Shown piece by piece: positions 54,924-64,000 of a stretch of DNA of 64,000 nucleotides. The DNA lies in NCBI RefSeq assembly GCF_008121495.1, contig NZ_CP043051.1, positions 3,410,688 to 3,474,687 of the forward strand, read 5' to 3'. The translations under genes and the position numbers were made by a program. Origin of the DNA: Mediterraneibacter gnavus ATCC 29149 (lineage in GTDB: Bacteria > Bacillota > Clostridia > Lachnospirales > Lachnospiraceae). The notes under the pieces were generated by a model that was given only the letters and a program-made list of their open reading frames with translations, had not been told where the DNA came from and did no database searches. The first letter of the stretch is position 1. The number at the start of each line of letters is the position of its first letter.

Positions 54924-56756
54924 TCAGACGCCCTCGAACAGTTCCTCTACAAAGCGGGAAGGAGAGATCTCCTTTCCGTTTTTTATTTTCACATATGTGA
55001 TTTTCAGCACATCTTTTGCCCGGGTCATTCCCACATAGAACAGCCTGCGCTCTTCTTCTACATTCTGCTCTTTCTCTGCTTTCTGATATGGAATTCGTCC
55101 CTCGTTTGCCTCGATCAAAAACACCGTATGAAACTCCAGCCCTTTGGACGCATGCAATGTCATCAGACGGACACCCTCCTGGTTCTGTTCTTTTTGCTGT
55201 TCTTTCTTTTTCAGTGCTTCCGTATATTCTTCCACATGGACAAACCACTCTTCCATCGTCTGAAACGGCTTTGCCGCCTCTTCAATCTCAGAGAGTACTT
55301 CTCTTAAATCCGCAGCTTTCATGTTTTTCGTAGTCGCATATTCCCGCAGAAATTCGTCATATCCGATTTTTTTCTTCAAATACTGGATTGCCGCATATGG
55401 AGCCATTTTCGCAAGCATTTTCAAATCCCATTCAAACTGGTCGATCCGGTCCTGCATCCACTCTTTATCACAATAGAATTTCCGCATCTCCTCAAAAGAA
55501 ACCACTCTTCCCGGGAGGCAGTCTCTTCCCAGATACCGTTTCGGACGATTCATGACCTGCAGGAAATCTTTGCGCTCACGCTGCCCCATTGCCAGCCTGA
55601 AATATGCCATAATATCTTTTGCAATAAAATGATTGTACAGATTCGGCAGATGTTCCCGCATCTGGAATGGAATCTTTTCATCGATCAGAGCTTCCACAAC
55701 CGCCCTCGCATCTGTGTGAACACGAAAGAGTACTGCGATTTCCTCTGCCAAAATTCCTGTTTCCATCTGTTTTTTGATCTGTTCCACCACATAAGAAGCT
55801 TCCTCCACCGGATCTTTCACTTCCTGTACATGCAGTGTCTCCCCACTTTCTTTCCATGCCCGGATTTTTTTGTCAAACCGTACCTCGTTGTTTGCGATCA
55901 CTTTCAGAGAATTTTTGACAATATTTTTCGAAGACCGGTAGTTTACATCCAGGAGAAGCTGTTTTGCATCTGGAAAGTCCTTCTGAAACTGAAACATCAG
56001 TCTGGAATCCGCTCCGCGAAATCCATAGATCGACTGGTCATCATCTCCTACCACAAACAGATTGTTTTCAGGCGCCGCAAGCATCCGGATGACATCATAC
56101 TGCACCTGATTGATATCCTGAAATTCATCGATCAGAATATAGCGAAACTTCTCCTGCCATTTTTTCAGAATATCCGGCCGTTTTATGAACAGGTCTCTGC
56201 ACAGCAGCAGCATATCATCAAAATCAATTTTCCGCTCTTCGTTCCGTTTTCTTTCGTATTCTCTGTATATCTCCCGGAAAGTTTCCTTCCCGCAGATCGT
56301 CGTCTCATATTCTTCAATCTTCAGCCCGTTGTTTTTCACGATCCCGATCTCAGAAATAATTTCTTTCAGGAAATCTTCCTCTTCAAATTCATCAATCTCT
56401 TTTCTGTTGACGATCTGAAGCAGCATCTGCCGTTTTTCTTCCTCTGACAGAATATTCTCCGGTCCGAACCGATATGCCCACTTTAAAATCCCATAATAAA
56501 TTCCATGAAATGTTCCGAAGGTGACAGCAGGGCGAGTCCCCTTCATCGCTGAAAAAAAGCGGTTCTTCATCTCCACTGCTGCATATTTGGTAAATGTGAT
56601 GACCAGAATCTCTTCCGGACTTACATGATACGTCTGGATCAGCTTCTGGATCCTGCCCACGATCGTGAGCGTCTTTCCGGAACCCGGTCCCGCAAGAACA
56701 AGACACGGTCCCTCATTGTGAGAGACCGCCTCCTGCTGAGCCTGATTAAAACTCAT
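54924..56756 (-). CDS. UvrD/PcrA-like superfamily 1 DNA helicase
   Basis: The 610-residue product shows the SF1A motifs: Walker A LVLAGPGSGKTLTIVGRIQK, Walker B ILIDEFQDINQVQYDVIRML, motif III VGDDDQSIYGFRGAD, motif V RLMTLHASKGLEFHTVFLIE, and motif VI EERRLFYVGMTRAKDVL. It is shorter than PcrA/UvrD (about 720), lacking the C-terminal tail that binds RNA polymerase. It probably serves in repair or recombination. The gene precedes nothing obviously related; gltX is 12 bases upstream. Confidence 0.92.
   Translation of the reverse strand: MSFNQAQQEAVSHNEGPCLVLAGPGSGKTLTIVGRIQKLIQTYHVSPEEILVITFTKYAAVEMKNRFFSAMKGTRPAVTFGTFHGIYYGILKWAYRFGPENILSEEEKRQMLLQIVNRKEIDEFEEEDFLKEIISEIGIVKNNGLKIEEYETTICGKETFREIYREYERKRNEERKIDFDDMLLLCRDLFIKRPDILKKWQEKFRYILIDEFQDINQVQYDVIRMLAAPENNLFVVGDDDQSIYGFRGADSRLMFQFQKDFPDAKQLLLDVNYRSSKNIVKNSLKVIANNEVRFDKKIRAWKESGETLHVQEVKDPVEEASYVVEQIKKQMETGILAEEIAVLFRVHTDARAVVEALIDEKIPFQMREHLPNLYNHFIAKDIMAYFRLAMGQRERKDFLQVMNRPKRYLGRDCLPGRVVSFEEMRKFYCDKEWMQDRIDQFEWDLKMLAKMAPYAAIQYLKKKIGYDEFLREYATTKNMKAADLREVLSEIEEAAKPFQTMEEWFVHVEEYTEALKKKEQQKEQNQEGVRLMTLHASKGLEFHTVFLIEANEGRIPYQKAEKEQNVEEERRLFYVGMTRAKDVLKITYVKIKNGKEISPSRFVEELFEGV
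54955..54990 (+). terminator. Terminator of the DUF1292 gene embedded in the helicase gene
   Basis: CGGGAAGGAGA (54955-54965) pairs with TCTCCTTTCCG (54968-54978), followed by TTTTTTATTTT on the plus strand. It lies inside the last codons of the convergent helicase gene. Confidence 0.85.
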
Positions 56757-56768
56757 AAATACCTCTTT

Positions 56769-58229
56769 CTAATTTGCCTGGAGTAATGCGATACCGGCAC
56801 GGATTCTCTTTAAGGATTCTTCCTTTCCGAGAACTTCCATCAGTTCTGTCGCACCGCCCGGTGTGTTCTGTTTTCCGGATACCGCTGTTCGGATCGGCCA
56901 CATTACAAATCCGATCTTCACTCCTTTTTCTGTTACATATCCTTTTAATGTTTCAAACAACGCGTCATTGCTGTAATCTTCCTGTGCTTCCAGGATCGGA
57001 AGGACATCGTTTAAAACTTCCAGAGAATTCTCTGCATTTGTCTTCATCTTCTTGTGTGTATACATAGCAGTGTCATACTCAGGCAGCTCTTCAAAGAAAT
57101 CGATCTGATCTTTAATATCCGGGAAGATTTCAATTCTGGTCTTCACCATCTTCGCAATCTTTTTCAGATCATAGTCTTTTGTGATGACTTCTTTCAGATA
57201 CGGCTCTGCCATCTCATAGAACTTGTCTTCCTCCATGGCTTTCATGTATTCCCCGTTCATCCATTTGAGTTTTACCGGATCGAATACAGCCGGTGACTTG
57301 CTCATATGGCGGTAATCAAATGCCTCTACCAGATCCTCCAGCGAAAAGATCTCGCGGTTGTCCGACGGGCTCCATCCAAGAAGTGCCACATAGTTGACCA
57401 CTGCTTCTGAAAGGAATCCCTGCTCGATCAGATCTTCATAGGAAGAATGTCCGCAGCGTTTACTTAGTTTTTTATGGTTCTCATCCGTGATCAACGGACA
57501 GTGTACATAAACCGGAATCTCCCATCCAAATGCCTCATACAGACGGTTGTATTTCGGTGCAGAGGAAAGATATTCATTTCCGCGGACAACGTGTGTGATT
57601 CCCATCAGATGGTCATCGATCACGTTCGCAAAATTGTAAGTCGGGAATCCATCGGATTTGATCAGGATCATATCATCCAGTTCTGCATTCGGAACCGTGA
57701 TATCTCCGTAAATCTCATCGTGGAATGTGGTTGTTCCCTCATTCGGTACGTTCAGACGGATCACCCAAGGTTTTCCTGCTGCCAGATTGGCCTCTACCTC
57801 TTCTTTGCTCAGCCCCAGACAGTGCTTGTCATACACAACGATATCTGTTCCGTCTTCAGAAACAGAAGTCTTCAGGGAATCCAGGCGTGCTTTATCACAG
57901 AAGCAGTAATACGCGTCGCCCTGCTCTACCAGCTGCTTTGCATACTTCAAATACACTCCGGAAGCATTTCTCTCGCTCTGCACATACGGACCATATCCAC
58001 CATCCTTGTCCGGTCCTTCATCGTGAATGAGACCTGTCTTTTCCAGAGTACGGTAAATGATGTCCAGTGCTCCTTCCATGAATCTCTCCTGGTCTGTATC
58101 TTCAATTCTGAGGATAAAGTCTCCACCCTCGTGTTTTGCGATCAAATATGCATATAATGCTGTACGCAGATTTCCTACATGCATCCGTCCTGTCGGACTT
58201 GGTGCAAATCTTGTTCTTACTTTACTCAT
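56769..58229 (-). CDS. gltX: Glutamyl-tRNA synthetase
   Basis: The 486-residue class I synthetase has the HIGH-type motif [20 protein letters not shown], the KMSKS-type motif [39 protein letters not shown], and a C-terminal anticodon-binding domain. I chose the ATG at 58229, giving [18 protein letters not shown] lies nine bases upstream. Whether it also charges tRNA-Gln cannot be told here, as no gat genes are in the window. Confidence 0.97.
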   Translation of the reverse strand: MSKVRTRFAPSPTGRMHVGNLRTALYAYLIAKHEGGDFILRIEDTDQERFMEGALDIIYRTLEKTGLIHDEGPDKDGGYGPYVQSERNASGVYLKYAKQLVEQGDAYYCFCDKARLDSLKTSVSEDGTDIVVYDKHCLGLSKEEVEANLAAGKPWVIRLNVPNEGTTTFHDEIYGDITVPNAELDDMILIKSDGFPTYNFANVIDDHLMGITHVVRGNEYLSSAPKYNRLYEAFGWEIPVYVHCPLITDENHKKLSKRCGHSSYEDLIEQGFLSEAVVNYVALLGWSPSDNREIFSLEDLVEAFDYRHMSKSPAVFDPVKLKWMNGEYMKAMEEDKFYEMAEPYLKEVITKDYDLKKIAKMVKTRIEIFPDIKDQIDFFEELPEYDTAMYTHKKMKTNAENSLEVLNDVLPILEAQEDYSNDALFETLKGYVTEKGVKIGFVMWPIRTAVSGKQNTPGGATELMEVLGKEESLKRIRAGIALLQAN

Positions 58230-58267
58230 CTTTATCTTCTCCATTTTCTATTTACGTCATCTTTTCT

Positions 58268-58296
58268 ATTATATCTTAACTATTCCGCCTTGACAA
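58268..58296 (-). promoter_or_regulatory. Promoter of gltX
   Basis: On the minus strand TTGTCA (58296-58291), 17 bases, TATAAT (58273-58268). It overlaps the end of the ThrE C-terminal half gene. Confidence 0.8.
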
Positions 58297-58716
58297 GGGG
58301 ATGTGAACCCGGAAAATGGCATCCACAATAAAAATTGCCAGTGCAATCATCCCCGCAATCTCCAGTGTCTGCAGCAGATAATAGGCACATCCTGCCCTGT
58401 CATTGGCAACGATAGAATAGGCAATTCTGTACATTCCGGCCCCCGGCACGGTCGGCAGGATTCCTGCAATCAGAAACACCGTCACCGGCGCTTTGAAAAT
58501 CCTTGCAAAAAGATGTGCCATAAACGCAATTGCCAGCGCAGAAAAGAAAGAAGCCGGCACCACATCCACTCCACGGTGTGTACAAAGCAGATAAACACCG
58601 CCTCCTATTGCTCCGACCACACCCGTCTGCCACAGATATTTTCCGGGTGTCTCCAAAAGTACAGAAAACGCAATGATCGCAACAAAACTTCCCACCACTC
58701 CCATCAACACACTCAT
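58276..58716 (-). CDS. Threonine/serine exporter, C-terminal half (ThrE_2)
   Basis: The 146-residue protein has four or five helices: GVVGSFVAIIAFSVLLETPG, ASFFSALAIAFMAHLFARIF and VTVFLIAGILPTVPGAGMYR. The PVPGAGMYR-type end is characteristic of the ThrE C-terminal domain. It overlaps the N-terminal half gene by four bases (ATGA). The two halves are split as usual in Firmicutes. Confidence 0.88.
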   Translation of the reverse strand: MSVLMGVVGSFVAIIAFSVLLETPGKYLWQTGVVGAIGGGVYLLCTHRGVDVVPASFFSALAIAFMAHLFARIFKAPVTVFLIAGILPTVPGAGMYRIAYSIVANDRAGCAYYLLQTLEIAGMIALAIFIVDAIFRVHIPLSRRNS

Positions 58717-59468
58717 ACGATACCTCCTACAAAAATCATCCCGGTACCTGCTCCAAGCCCGATTGCAGCTGCTGTCAAAAATGCCTCCAGTATCCTGGCA
58801 CCTCCGGAAATATAATCCCCCCGCAGCGTATCCCGGATCGCATTGGTGATCGCTACACCTGGCACCAGGGGCATCAGAGAACTGATGATCACGATATCCA
58901 GATTCCAGCCGGATGTAACCCTATTCACACAGGCAGCTGTCACTGCTACCCCGAATGCACAGATTGCATTCAAAATAAAGCTGCTCATCTGGATTTTTTT
59001 GCCCAGTGTAATCAAAAATGCCAGGATACATCCTACTGCCGCAGAGACCAGAGTCTCTTTCACTCCCCCTCCAAAAAGAGGAGCAAACCCGACCGGAACC
59101 AGAATCGTCGCCAGATTATATACCGCCACTGAATACTGTTTTCCCTTGATCTGTTTCAACTCTTTATATGTTTCCTCAACTGTCATCTCTCCCCTGCAGT
59201 ATCTTCTGGATATTTCATTTACCTGCACAATACGATGCATATTCGTCCCGCGGTCATGAACTCTGCGCATAGCGGTGAGCATTTCCATGTCCGGATTATC
59301 CAAAGTAGCAACAATCCCTGTCATCATAACAAATGCCTCTGCCACTTCTGTTCTCGCGGTGTTGAGAATATGCTTCATGGTATCCTCCACACGATAGGTC
59401 TCCGCTCCACTTCTGAGCATGATTTCTCCTGCAAGAACCGCAATATTCAATATCTGTTTATATTCCAT
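58713..59468 (-). CDS. Threonine/serine exporter, N-terminal half (ThrE/DUF1212)
   Basis: The 251-residue protein has a cytoplasmic start (IAVLAGEIMLRSGAETYRVE) and then helices, with VPVGFAPLFGGGVKETLVSA and SSLMPLVPGVAITNAIRDTL (the PGVA-type motif). This is the N-terminal half of ThrE, an exporter of threonine and serine. The ATG at 59468 follows GGAGGGGAAG; an upstream frame adds a non-family extension. The start overlaps the end of the BspA-type gene by 11 bases, so translation may be coupled. Confidence 0.88.
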   Translation of the reverse strand: MEYKQILNIAVLAGEIMLRSGAETYRVEDTMKHILNTARTEVAEAFVMMTGIVATLDNPDMEMLTAMRRVHDRGTNMHRIVQVNEISRRYCRGEMTVEETYKELKQIKGKQYSVAVYNLATILVPVGFAPLFGGGVKETLVSAAVGCILAFLITLGKKIQMSSFILNAICAFGVAVTAACVNRVTSGWNLDIVIISSLMPLVPGVAITNAIRDTLRGDYISGGARILEAFLTAAAIGLGAGTGMIFVGGIV

Positions 59469-60399
59469 TCTTCCCCTCCATGATCTCGCAGCCTGCCCCG
59501 TCTCCGAATATTCCTTCATCACACAAAATCGAAATACAGTTTCTCATATCTATTTTATCCAGGTTTGTATTGGCAAATGCAGATGCACGGATCGAAGTCA
59601 CATCCTTGGGCATCTCAAAAATTCCAGTTCTTCCGGCAGGAAACGCTGCCAGCTCTGTTCCGGAAAATAAAATCCCATCTCTTGCCGTATATTCACCTGT
59701 GCCTCCTGCTTCGATCCATGTCAGTTCTCCCAGTTCAGAAAACGCACCGTTTTCTATATTCTGAATATTCTCCGGAATATAAATTTCAAAAATGCCGGTT
59801 CCAACTCCCGAAAACGTTCCTCTTCGAATTCCAATACAATTTTCTGACGGCAGTTCCAGATATCCATCCATCATCTCGCTTTTTGCAGGGTCAAATCCAC
59901 AGATCATTCCCTCCTGATCAATTTTGAACCCCTGATAATATATATACGCCTCTGCCGGAGACTCTTCCTGTGTCATATCTTCCCCTGGTAAGGTATTCAC
60001 AATTTCTTCCGGCATCGTCTCAGGAATCACTGGCTGTATAGTCTGACTCTGCACTGTCTCCACCGGTTCTACCGCTTCTTCTTGTGGCATGGCTGACGAA
60101 GCTTCAGCTACTTTCTCCGTTTCTATCTGCACATGTTTCTCCATTTCTGCCAGTGTATAGGTCCGGATACTCTCCTGTTTTACCATCTGTCCCAACCGGA
60201 TCGGAACACTCCATCGTATCGTTTCACCCGCAGTCGCAGCATATGACCTCATATCTTCCTGTAACGGTACCATACTGACGGCATCACCGATTCCAACCAA
60301 AAGGCTGACCGTCACAACTCCTGCAATCACTTTCTTTAATCCATCCGGTATGTTCCAGATATGCTGTTTCTCCCAAACGCAATCGCCACTTGTTCTCAT
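59458..60399 (-). CDS. BspA-type leucine-rich repeat protein with one membrane anchor
   Basis: The 313-residue product has an N-terminal hydrophobic segment (KKVIAGVVTVSLLVGIGDAV) and a proline- and glutamate-rich middle region. From about residue 180 it has leucine-rich repeats of the BspA type: GTFSGVGTGIFEIYIPENIQ, NGAFSELGELTWIEAGGTGE, FEMPKDVTSIRASAFANTNL. Proteins of this kind are extracellular or surface-bound and mediate contacts, but this one is small. It precedes the ThrE pair with an overlap. Confidence 0.78.
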   Translation of the reverse strand: MRTSGDCVWEKQHIWNIPDGLKKVIAGVVTVSLLVGIGDAVSMVPLQEDMRSYAATAGETIRWSVPIRLGQMVKQESIRTYTLAEMEKHVQIETEKVAEASSAMPQEEAVEPVETVQSQTIQPVIPETMPEEIVNTLPGEDMTQEESPAEAYIYYQGFKIDQEGMICGFDPAKSEMMDGYLELPSENCIGIRRGTFSGVGTGIFEIYIPENIQNIENGAFSELGELTWIEAGGTGEYTARDGILFSGTELAAFPAGRTGIFEMPKDVTSIRASAFANTNLDKIDMRNCISILCDEGIFGDGAGCEIMEGKNGI

Positions 60400-60436
60400 T
60401 CTTTTTCCATTCTCCCTGCTTTTTCTTTGGTATGCG

Positions 60437-60467
60437 AAAAAGGAATGCTGCTCTTTTGCAACACTCC
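60437..60467 (-). terminator. Intrinsic terminator of the pur operon
   Basis: On the minus strand GGAGTGTTGC (60467-60458) pairs with GCAGCATTCC (60451-60442) including two G-U pairs, and TTTTT follows (60441-60437). It lies 26 bases past the purB stop. Confidence 0.85.
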
Positions 60468-60492
60468 TTCTCCTTTGCCTGTTATGGCAAAA

Positions 60493-61926
60493 CTAAACAT
60501 TGATCTCAGCTTTTACTCCGAGAATTTCTTTATTTTCCTCCAGAAGCGGATAAATCACATTATTTAAGTACGACTCTACCTGCTCTTTCGCACGACCTAC
60601 ATATTTCTGCGGTTCCATCGTCTCTTTCAGCTCTTCCAGACTCATGTTGAACGCAGGATCCGCTGCGATCAACTCCAGAAGATTGTTGTCCAGACCTTTT
60701 TCTTTGACATTGCGTCCGGCTTCCATGGAAAGCTCACGAATTCTCTCATGCAGCTCCTGTCTGTCTCCTCCGGCTTTTACCGCATCCATCATGATATTCT
60801 CTGTCGCCATAAACGGAAGTTCTGACATCAGACGTTTCTCGATGACTTTCGGATATACTACAAGCCCGTCCACAACATTCAGGCACAGATCCAGGATTCC
60901 GTCGATTGCAAGAAATCCTTCCGGCACACTCAGTCTCTTGTTTGCAGAATCGTCCAGTGTTCTCTCAAACCACTGCGTCGCAGAGGTGATTGCCGGATTC
61001 AATGCATCGATCATCACATATCTGGAAAGAGACGCGATTCTTTCACTTCTCATCGGGTTTCTCTTATATGCCATGGCAGAAGAACCGATCTGTGTCTTCT
61101 CAAACGGCTCTTCCACTTCTTTCAAATGCTGAAGAAGTCGGATGTCATTAGAGAATTTGTGCGCACTTGCCGCAATTCCGGCCAGTACATTCAATACTCT
61201 TGTATCCACTTTTCTGGAATAAGTCTGTCCGGATACCGGATAACATGCCTTAAATCCCATCTTTTCTGCGATCATTGGATCGATCTTATCAATCGTCTCC
61301 TGATCTCCGTCAAACAGCTCCAGAAAGCTTGCCTGGGTTCCTGTCGTTCCTTTGGATCCAAGAAGTTTTAAACTTCCCAGAACATAATCCAGATCTTCCA
61401 GATCCATCTCAAATTCCTGCAGCCAGAGAGTCGCTCTCTTTCCTACCGTAGTTGGCTGAGCCGGCTGGAAATGTGTGAATGCAAGTGTCGGCTGACATTT
61501 CTGTGCATCTGCAAATTTTGCCAGTTCTGCGATCACATTGACCAGTTTTGTTCTCACCAGCTTTAAAGCCTCTGACATTACGATCATATCTGTATTGTCC
61601 CCTACATAGCAGGAGGTTGCTCCCAGATGGATGATTCCTTTCGCTTTCGGACACTGCACACCATATGCATACACATGTGACATAACATCATGTCTTACTA
61701 CTTTCTCACGCTCTTTTGCAACATCGTAATTGATGTCCTCCGCATGCGCTTTCAATTCTTCTATCTGCTCGTCTGTAATATTCAGTCCCAGTTCTTTTTC
61801 TGTCTCTGCCAGTGCGATCCAGAGTTTTCTCCAGGTTCTGAACTTTTTGTCCGGTGAAAAGATGTACTGCATCTCACGGCTTGCATAGCGCTCGGACAAC
61901 GGACTTACATAACGGTCATTGCTCAT
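60493..61926 (-). CDS. purB: Adenylosuccinate lyase
   Basis: The 477-residue enzyme works twice in purine synthesis, cleaving SAICAR and adenylosuccinate. It shows the superfamily signature GSSAMAYKRNPMRSERIASL, a YSPLSERYAS-type start (RYVSPLSERYASREMQYIFS), LGATSCYVGDNTDMIVM, and TLAFTHFQPAQPTTVGKRAT with the catalytic His. It is the third pur gene in the row, 20 bases after purF. Confidence 0.97.
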   Translation of the reverse strand: MSNDRYVSPLSERYASREMQYIFSPDKKFRTWRKLWIALAETEKELGLNITDEQIEELKAHAEDINYDVAKEREKVVRHDVMSHVYAYGVQCPKAKGIIHLGATSCYVGDNTDMIVMSEALKLVRTKLVNVIAELAKFADAQKCQPTLAFTHFQPAQPTTVGKRATLWLQEFEMDLEDLDYVLGSLKLLGSKGTTGTQASFLELFDGDQETIDKIDPMIAEKMGFKACYPVSGQTYSRKVDTRVLNVLAGIAASAHKFSNDIRLLQHLKEVEEPFEKTQIGSSAMAYKRNPMRSERIASLSRYVMIDALNPAITSATQWFERTLDDSANKRLSVPEGFLAIDGILDLCLNVVDGLVVYPKVIEKRLMSELPFMATENIMMDAVKAGGDRQELHERIRELSMEAGRNVKEKGLDNNLLELIAADPAFNMSLEELKETMEPQKYVGRAKEQVESYLNNVIYPLLEENKEILGVKAEINV

Positions 61927-61946
61927 AATCGTATTCTCCTTTTTTC

Positions 61947-63374
61947 CTATTCAAATGCCAGACTGATATCTTCTCCCGGCACCTCCATCGGATAATTTCC
62001 TGTAAAGCAGGCATCACAAAACTTCAGATCGCCTACCATATCTTTTAATTTTTCTACTTCCATATAGCCCAGAGAGTCTGCTCCGATCATCTCACAGATC
62101 TCCTCTGTTGTATGAGAGTGCGCGATCAGCTGCTCATTAGACGGCACGTCTGTTCCGAAATAGCACGGATGTAAAAACGGCGGAGAACTGATTCTCACAT
62201 GTACTTCTGTCGCTCCTGCTTTCTTTAACATCTTGATGATATTTGCACAGGTCGTTCCTCGAACAATGGAATCATCCACCATAACGATCCGCTTCCCTTT
62301 TACCACTTCCGGAATCACGTTCAGCTTGATCTTCACACTGGACACACGCTCACTCTGTTTCGGCTTAATGAATGTACGTCCTACATAACTGTTTTTATGA
62401 AACGCGGTTCCATAAGGAATCCCGGACTGCTGTGAATATCCCATGGCAGCCACAAGGCCGGAATCTGGAACACCAACCACCAGATCTGCCTCTACCGGAT
62501 AAGACTGTGCCAGTGCTTTTCCAGCAACAATTCTGGAATGATAGACTCCGACTCCATCGATCGTACTGTCTGTTCTTGCAAAGTAAATATATTCAAAAAT
62601 ACATCTCGCACGTTTTTCTTCCGGCAGCGCCATACTCATGTCCGAAGACATGCCATGCTTTGTAATACTTACGATCTCACCCGGAAGGACATCTCTTACA
62701 AACTCTGCCCCGACTGCTGCGATCGCACAGCTTTCAGATGCCAGAAAATACGTATTGTCCCGTTTTCCGATACAGAGTGGTTTCAATCCAAACGGATCCC
62801 TTGCCCCGATCATCTTTCTCGGACTGCTGATCACCAGCGCATAGGCTCCTTTGATCTTCTTCATAGCATTTTTTACTGCATCTTCTGCCTTAGAAACATT
62901 CAGACGCTCTCTTGCCACATGATAAGCAATAACCTCTGAATCAATAGTCGTCTGGAAAATTGCACCTGTCTTTGACAATTCCTCCCGAAGCTCCACTGCA
63001 TTGACCAGATTTCCATTGTGTGCGATAGCCAGAGTTCCTTTTACATAATTGATTACCAGAGGCTGTGCATTCTCCACACGGGTACCTCCCGCTGTAGAAT
63101 ACCGTACATGTCCTACTCCCAGATTGCCTTTCAATTCACGTAATGTCTCTTCGTTGAACACATCATCTACATGCCCCAACCCTTTACGTGACAGCACCTT
63201 GCGCTGTCCGTATGTGTCAGTTACTGCGATGCCGCAGCTTTCCTGACCTCTGTGCTGGAGTGCAAAGAGTCCGTAATAAATGGAAGACGCAACATCCTGT
63301 CCGTCCATATCATATGCGCCAAATACTCCGCATTCTTCTCCCAGCCCTGTTACCACTTTTTCAAAATCACTCAT
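61947..63374 (-). CDS. purF: Amidophosphoribosyltransferase
   Basis: The 475-residue enzyme transfers the glutamine amide to PRPP, the first step of purine synthesis. The catalytic Cys follows a short propeptide (FEKVVTGLGEECGVFGAYD), so it should be self-processed. The glutaminase motif ALQHRGQESCGIAV and the PRPP motif KRIVMVDDSIVRGTTCANII are intact. A glycine-rich GVGHVRYSTAGG segment is also present. The ATG at 63374 has AAGGAG upstream. It follows purC by 13 bases. Confidence 0.97.
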   Translation of the reverse strand: MSDFEKVVTGLGEECGVFGAYDMDGQDVASSIYYGLFALQHRGQESCGIAVTDTYGQRKVLSRKGLGHVDDVFNEETLRELKGNLGVGHVRYSTAGGTRVENAQPLVINYVKGTLAIAHNGNLVNAVELREELSKTGAIFQTTIDSEVIAYHVARERLNVSKAEDAVKNAMKKIKGAYALVISSPRKMIGARDPFGLKPLCIGKRDNTYFLASESCAIAAVGAEFVRDVLPGEIVSITKHGMSSDMSMALPEEKRARCIFEYIYFARTDSTIDGVGVYHSRIVAGKALAQSYPVEADLVVGVPDSGLVAAMGYSQQSGIPYGTAFHKNSYVGRTFIKPKQSERVSSVKIKLNVIPEVVKGKRIVMVDDSIVRGTTCANIIKMLKKAGATEVHVRISSPPFLHPCYFGTDVPSNEQLIAHSHTTEEICEMIGADSLGYMEVEKLKDMVGDLKFCDACFTGNYPMEVPGEDISLAFE

Positions 63375-63387
63375 GGATGAACTCCTT

Positions 63388-64000
63388 CTATTTAATTCCA
63401 ATACGTCTGAAGACTTCCTGATATGCGTCTTCTACATTTCCCATATCTCTGCGGAAACGGTCTTTGTCCAGTTTTTCATGGGTCTCTTTATCCCACAGAC
63501 GACATGTATCCGGTGAAATCTCATCTGCAAGGATGATCTCTCCATGGAAACGTCCGAATTCGATTTTAAAGTCGATCAGTTCAATTCCTGCCTCATCAAA
63601 GAATTTTCTTAAGACTTCATTCACTTTGAATGTGTACTCTGTGATCTTGTCGATCTCTTCTCTTGTTGCAGCTCCGATTGCAATTGCAAAATAATCATTG
63701 ATCATCGGATCTCCAAGATCGTCATTTTTATAGCTGAACTCTAAAGTAGGTGCTAACAATTTTGTTCCTTCCTCGATACCGAGTTTTTTAGAAAAGCTTC
63801 CCGCTGCCACATTGCGGACGATCACTTCAAGTGGTACGATCTCCACTTTTTTTACAGCTGTCTCACGGTCGCTGAGTTCTTCTACATAGTGAGTCGGAAC
63901 ACCTTCTTTTTCCAGAACCTGGAAAATGTAGTTTGTCATACGGTTGTTGATCACACCTTTTCCTACGATTGTTCCTTTCTTCTCTCCATTGAATGCTGTC
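63388..64000 (-). CDS. purC: SAICAR synthetase, 5' end outside window
   Basis: At least 204 residues are encoded; the start is beyond the right edge. The visible part begins [20 protein letters not shown] and continues [40 protein letters not shown] and [20 protein letters not shown], with [20 protein letters not shown], match PurC. It ligates aspartate to CAIR. It is first of purC-purF-purB in the window. Confidence 0.97.
   Translation of the reverse strand, partial: TAFNGEKKGTIVGKGVINNRMTNYIFQVLEKEGVPTHYVEELSDRETAVKKVEIVPLEVIVRNVAAGSFSKKLGIEEGTKLLAPTLEFSYKNDDLGDPMINDYFAIAIGAATREEIDKITEYTFKVNEVLRKFFDEAGIELIDFKIEFGRFHGEIILADEISPDTCRLWDKETHEKLDKDRFRRDMGNVEDAYQEVFRRIGIK

Noticed and set aside
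55629..56447. A 272-codon plus-strand frame opposite the helicase gene
   Set aside because: Antisense to intact helicase motifs; composition dominated by Phe, His and Arg without a recognisable fold.

Overview
The window looks like a chromosomal segment from a Gram-positive anaerobe of the Clostridia, most likely family Lachnospiraceae. The evidence is moderate GC with strong AGGAGG-type ribosome binding sites and TTGACA/TATAAT promoters, plus the gene content: an RNase Y gene, a Cheo-type LexA box in front of recA, an IscR-NifS-NifU-MnmA cluster, a SpoVB-like flippase, a split ThrE exporter, DUF1292 and DUF5662 proteins, and GPH-type sugar transport. The genus is not determined. No rRNA, tRNA, CRISPR array, transposase or prophage gene was seen. 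Most genes lie on the minus strand. Plus-strand genes are the GntR regulator, the SpoVB-like flippase, an ABC-F protein, luxS with its neighbour, and a DUF1292 gene.

Layout. 1-938 holds a truncated CmpB-type membrane protein and 979-2067 an unrecognised protein. 2195-6490 is a sugar-acid module: IlvD/Edd dehydratase, HPr-like protein without the active-site His, GntP permease, and a divergent GntR regulator. 6537-8701 carries a cupin, two small proteins, a HAD phosphatase and GreA. 8810-21037 is a glycolytic block (gap, pgk, tpiA, gpmI). It is split between tpiA and gpmI by about 6.5 kb of ion-transport genes: two P3B (MgtA-type) ATPases, a winged-helix regulator without receiver domain, a 28-codon leader ORF, a 49-residue one-helix protein, and a Tim44-like protein. 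21187-25210 is the Fe-S/tRNA-thiolation operon iscR-nifS-nifU-mnmA-hisK. 25355-31246 carries a SpoVB-like flippase, a membrane protein, a Nudix hydrolase, rny, recX and recA.

31577-37611 is a beta-glucoside locus: AraC regulator, GPH symporter, nucleoside-hydrolase-like protein, ROK kinase of BglK type, and GH1 6-phospho-glycosidase. The order implies uptake of the intact glycoside, phosphorylation, then hydrolysis. 37692-40492 carries mgsA and an ABC exporter. 40673-47325 carries a beta-hydroxyacid dehydrogenase, a left-handed beta-helix protein, topB, ppk and a patatin. 47529-54922 carries ABC-F, a phosphoglycerate-mutase-like phosphatase, luxS plus a YczE-type membrane protein, DUF5662, a GlgX-like protein whose catalytic residues are replaced, an orphan sugar-binding lipoprotein, and DUF1292. 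54924-64000 carries a UvrD-like helicase, gltX, the two halves of a ThrE exporter, a BspA-type repeat protein, and the purine genes purC (truncated), purF and purB.

The strongest candidates for undescribed biology are the twin P3B ATPase locus, where paired direct repeats overlie a weak promoter followed by a short leader ORF, and the GlgX-like pseudoenzyme co-transcribed with an orphan periplasmic-type binding protein. Functional calls come from reading motifs and family resemblance by eye; no database search was run.
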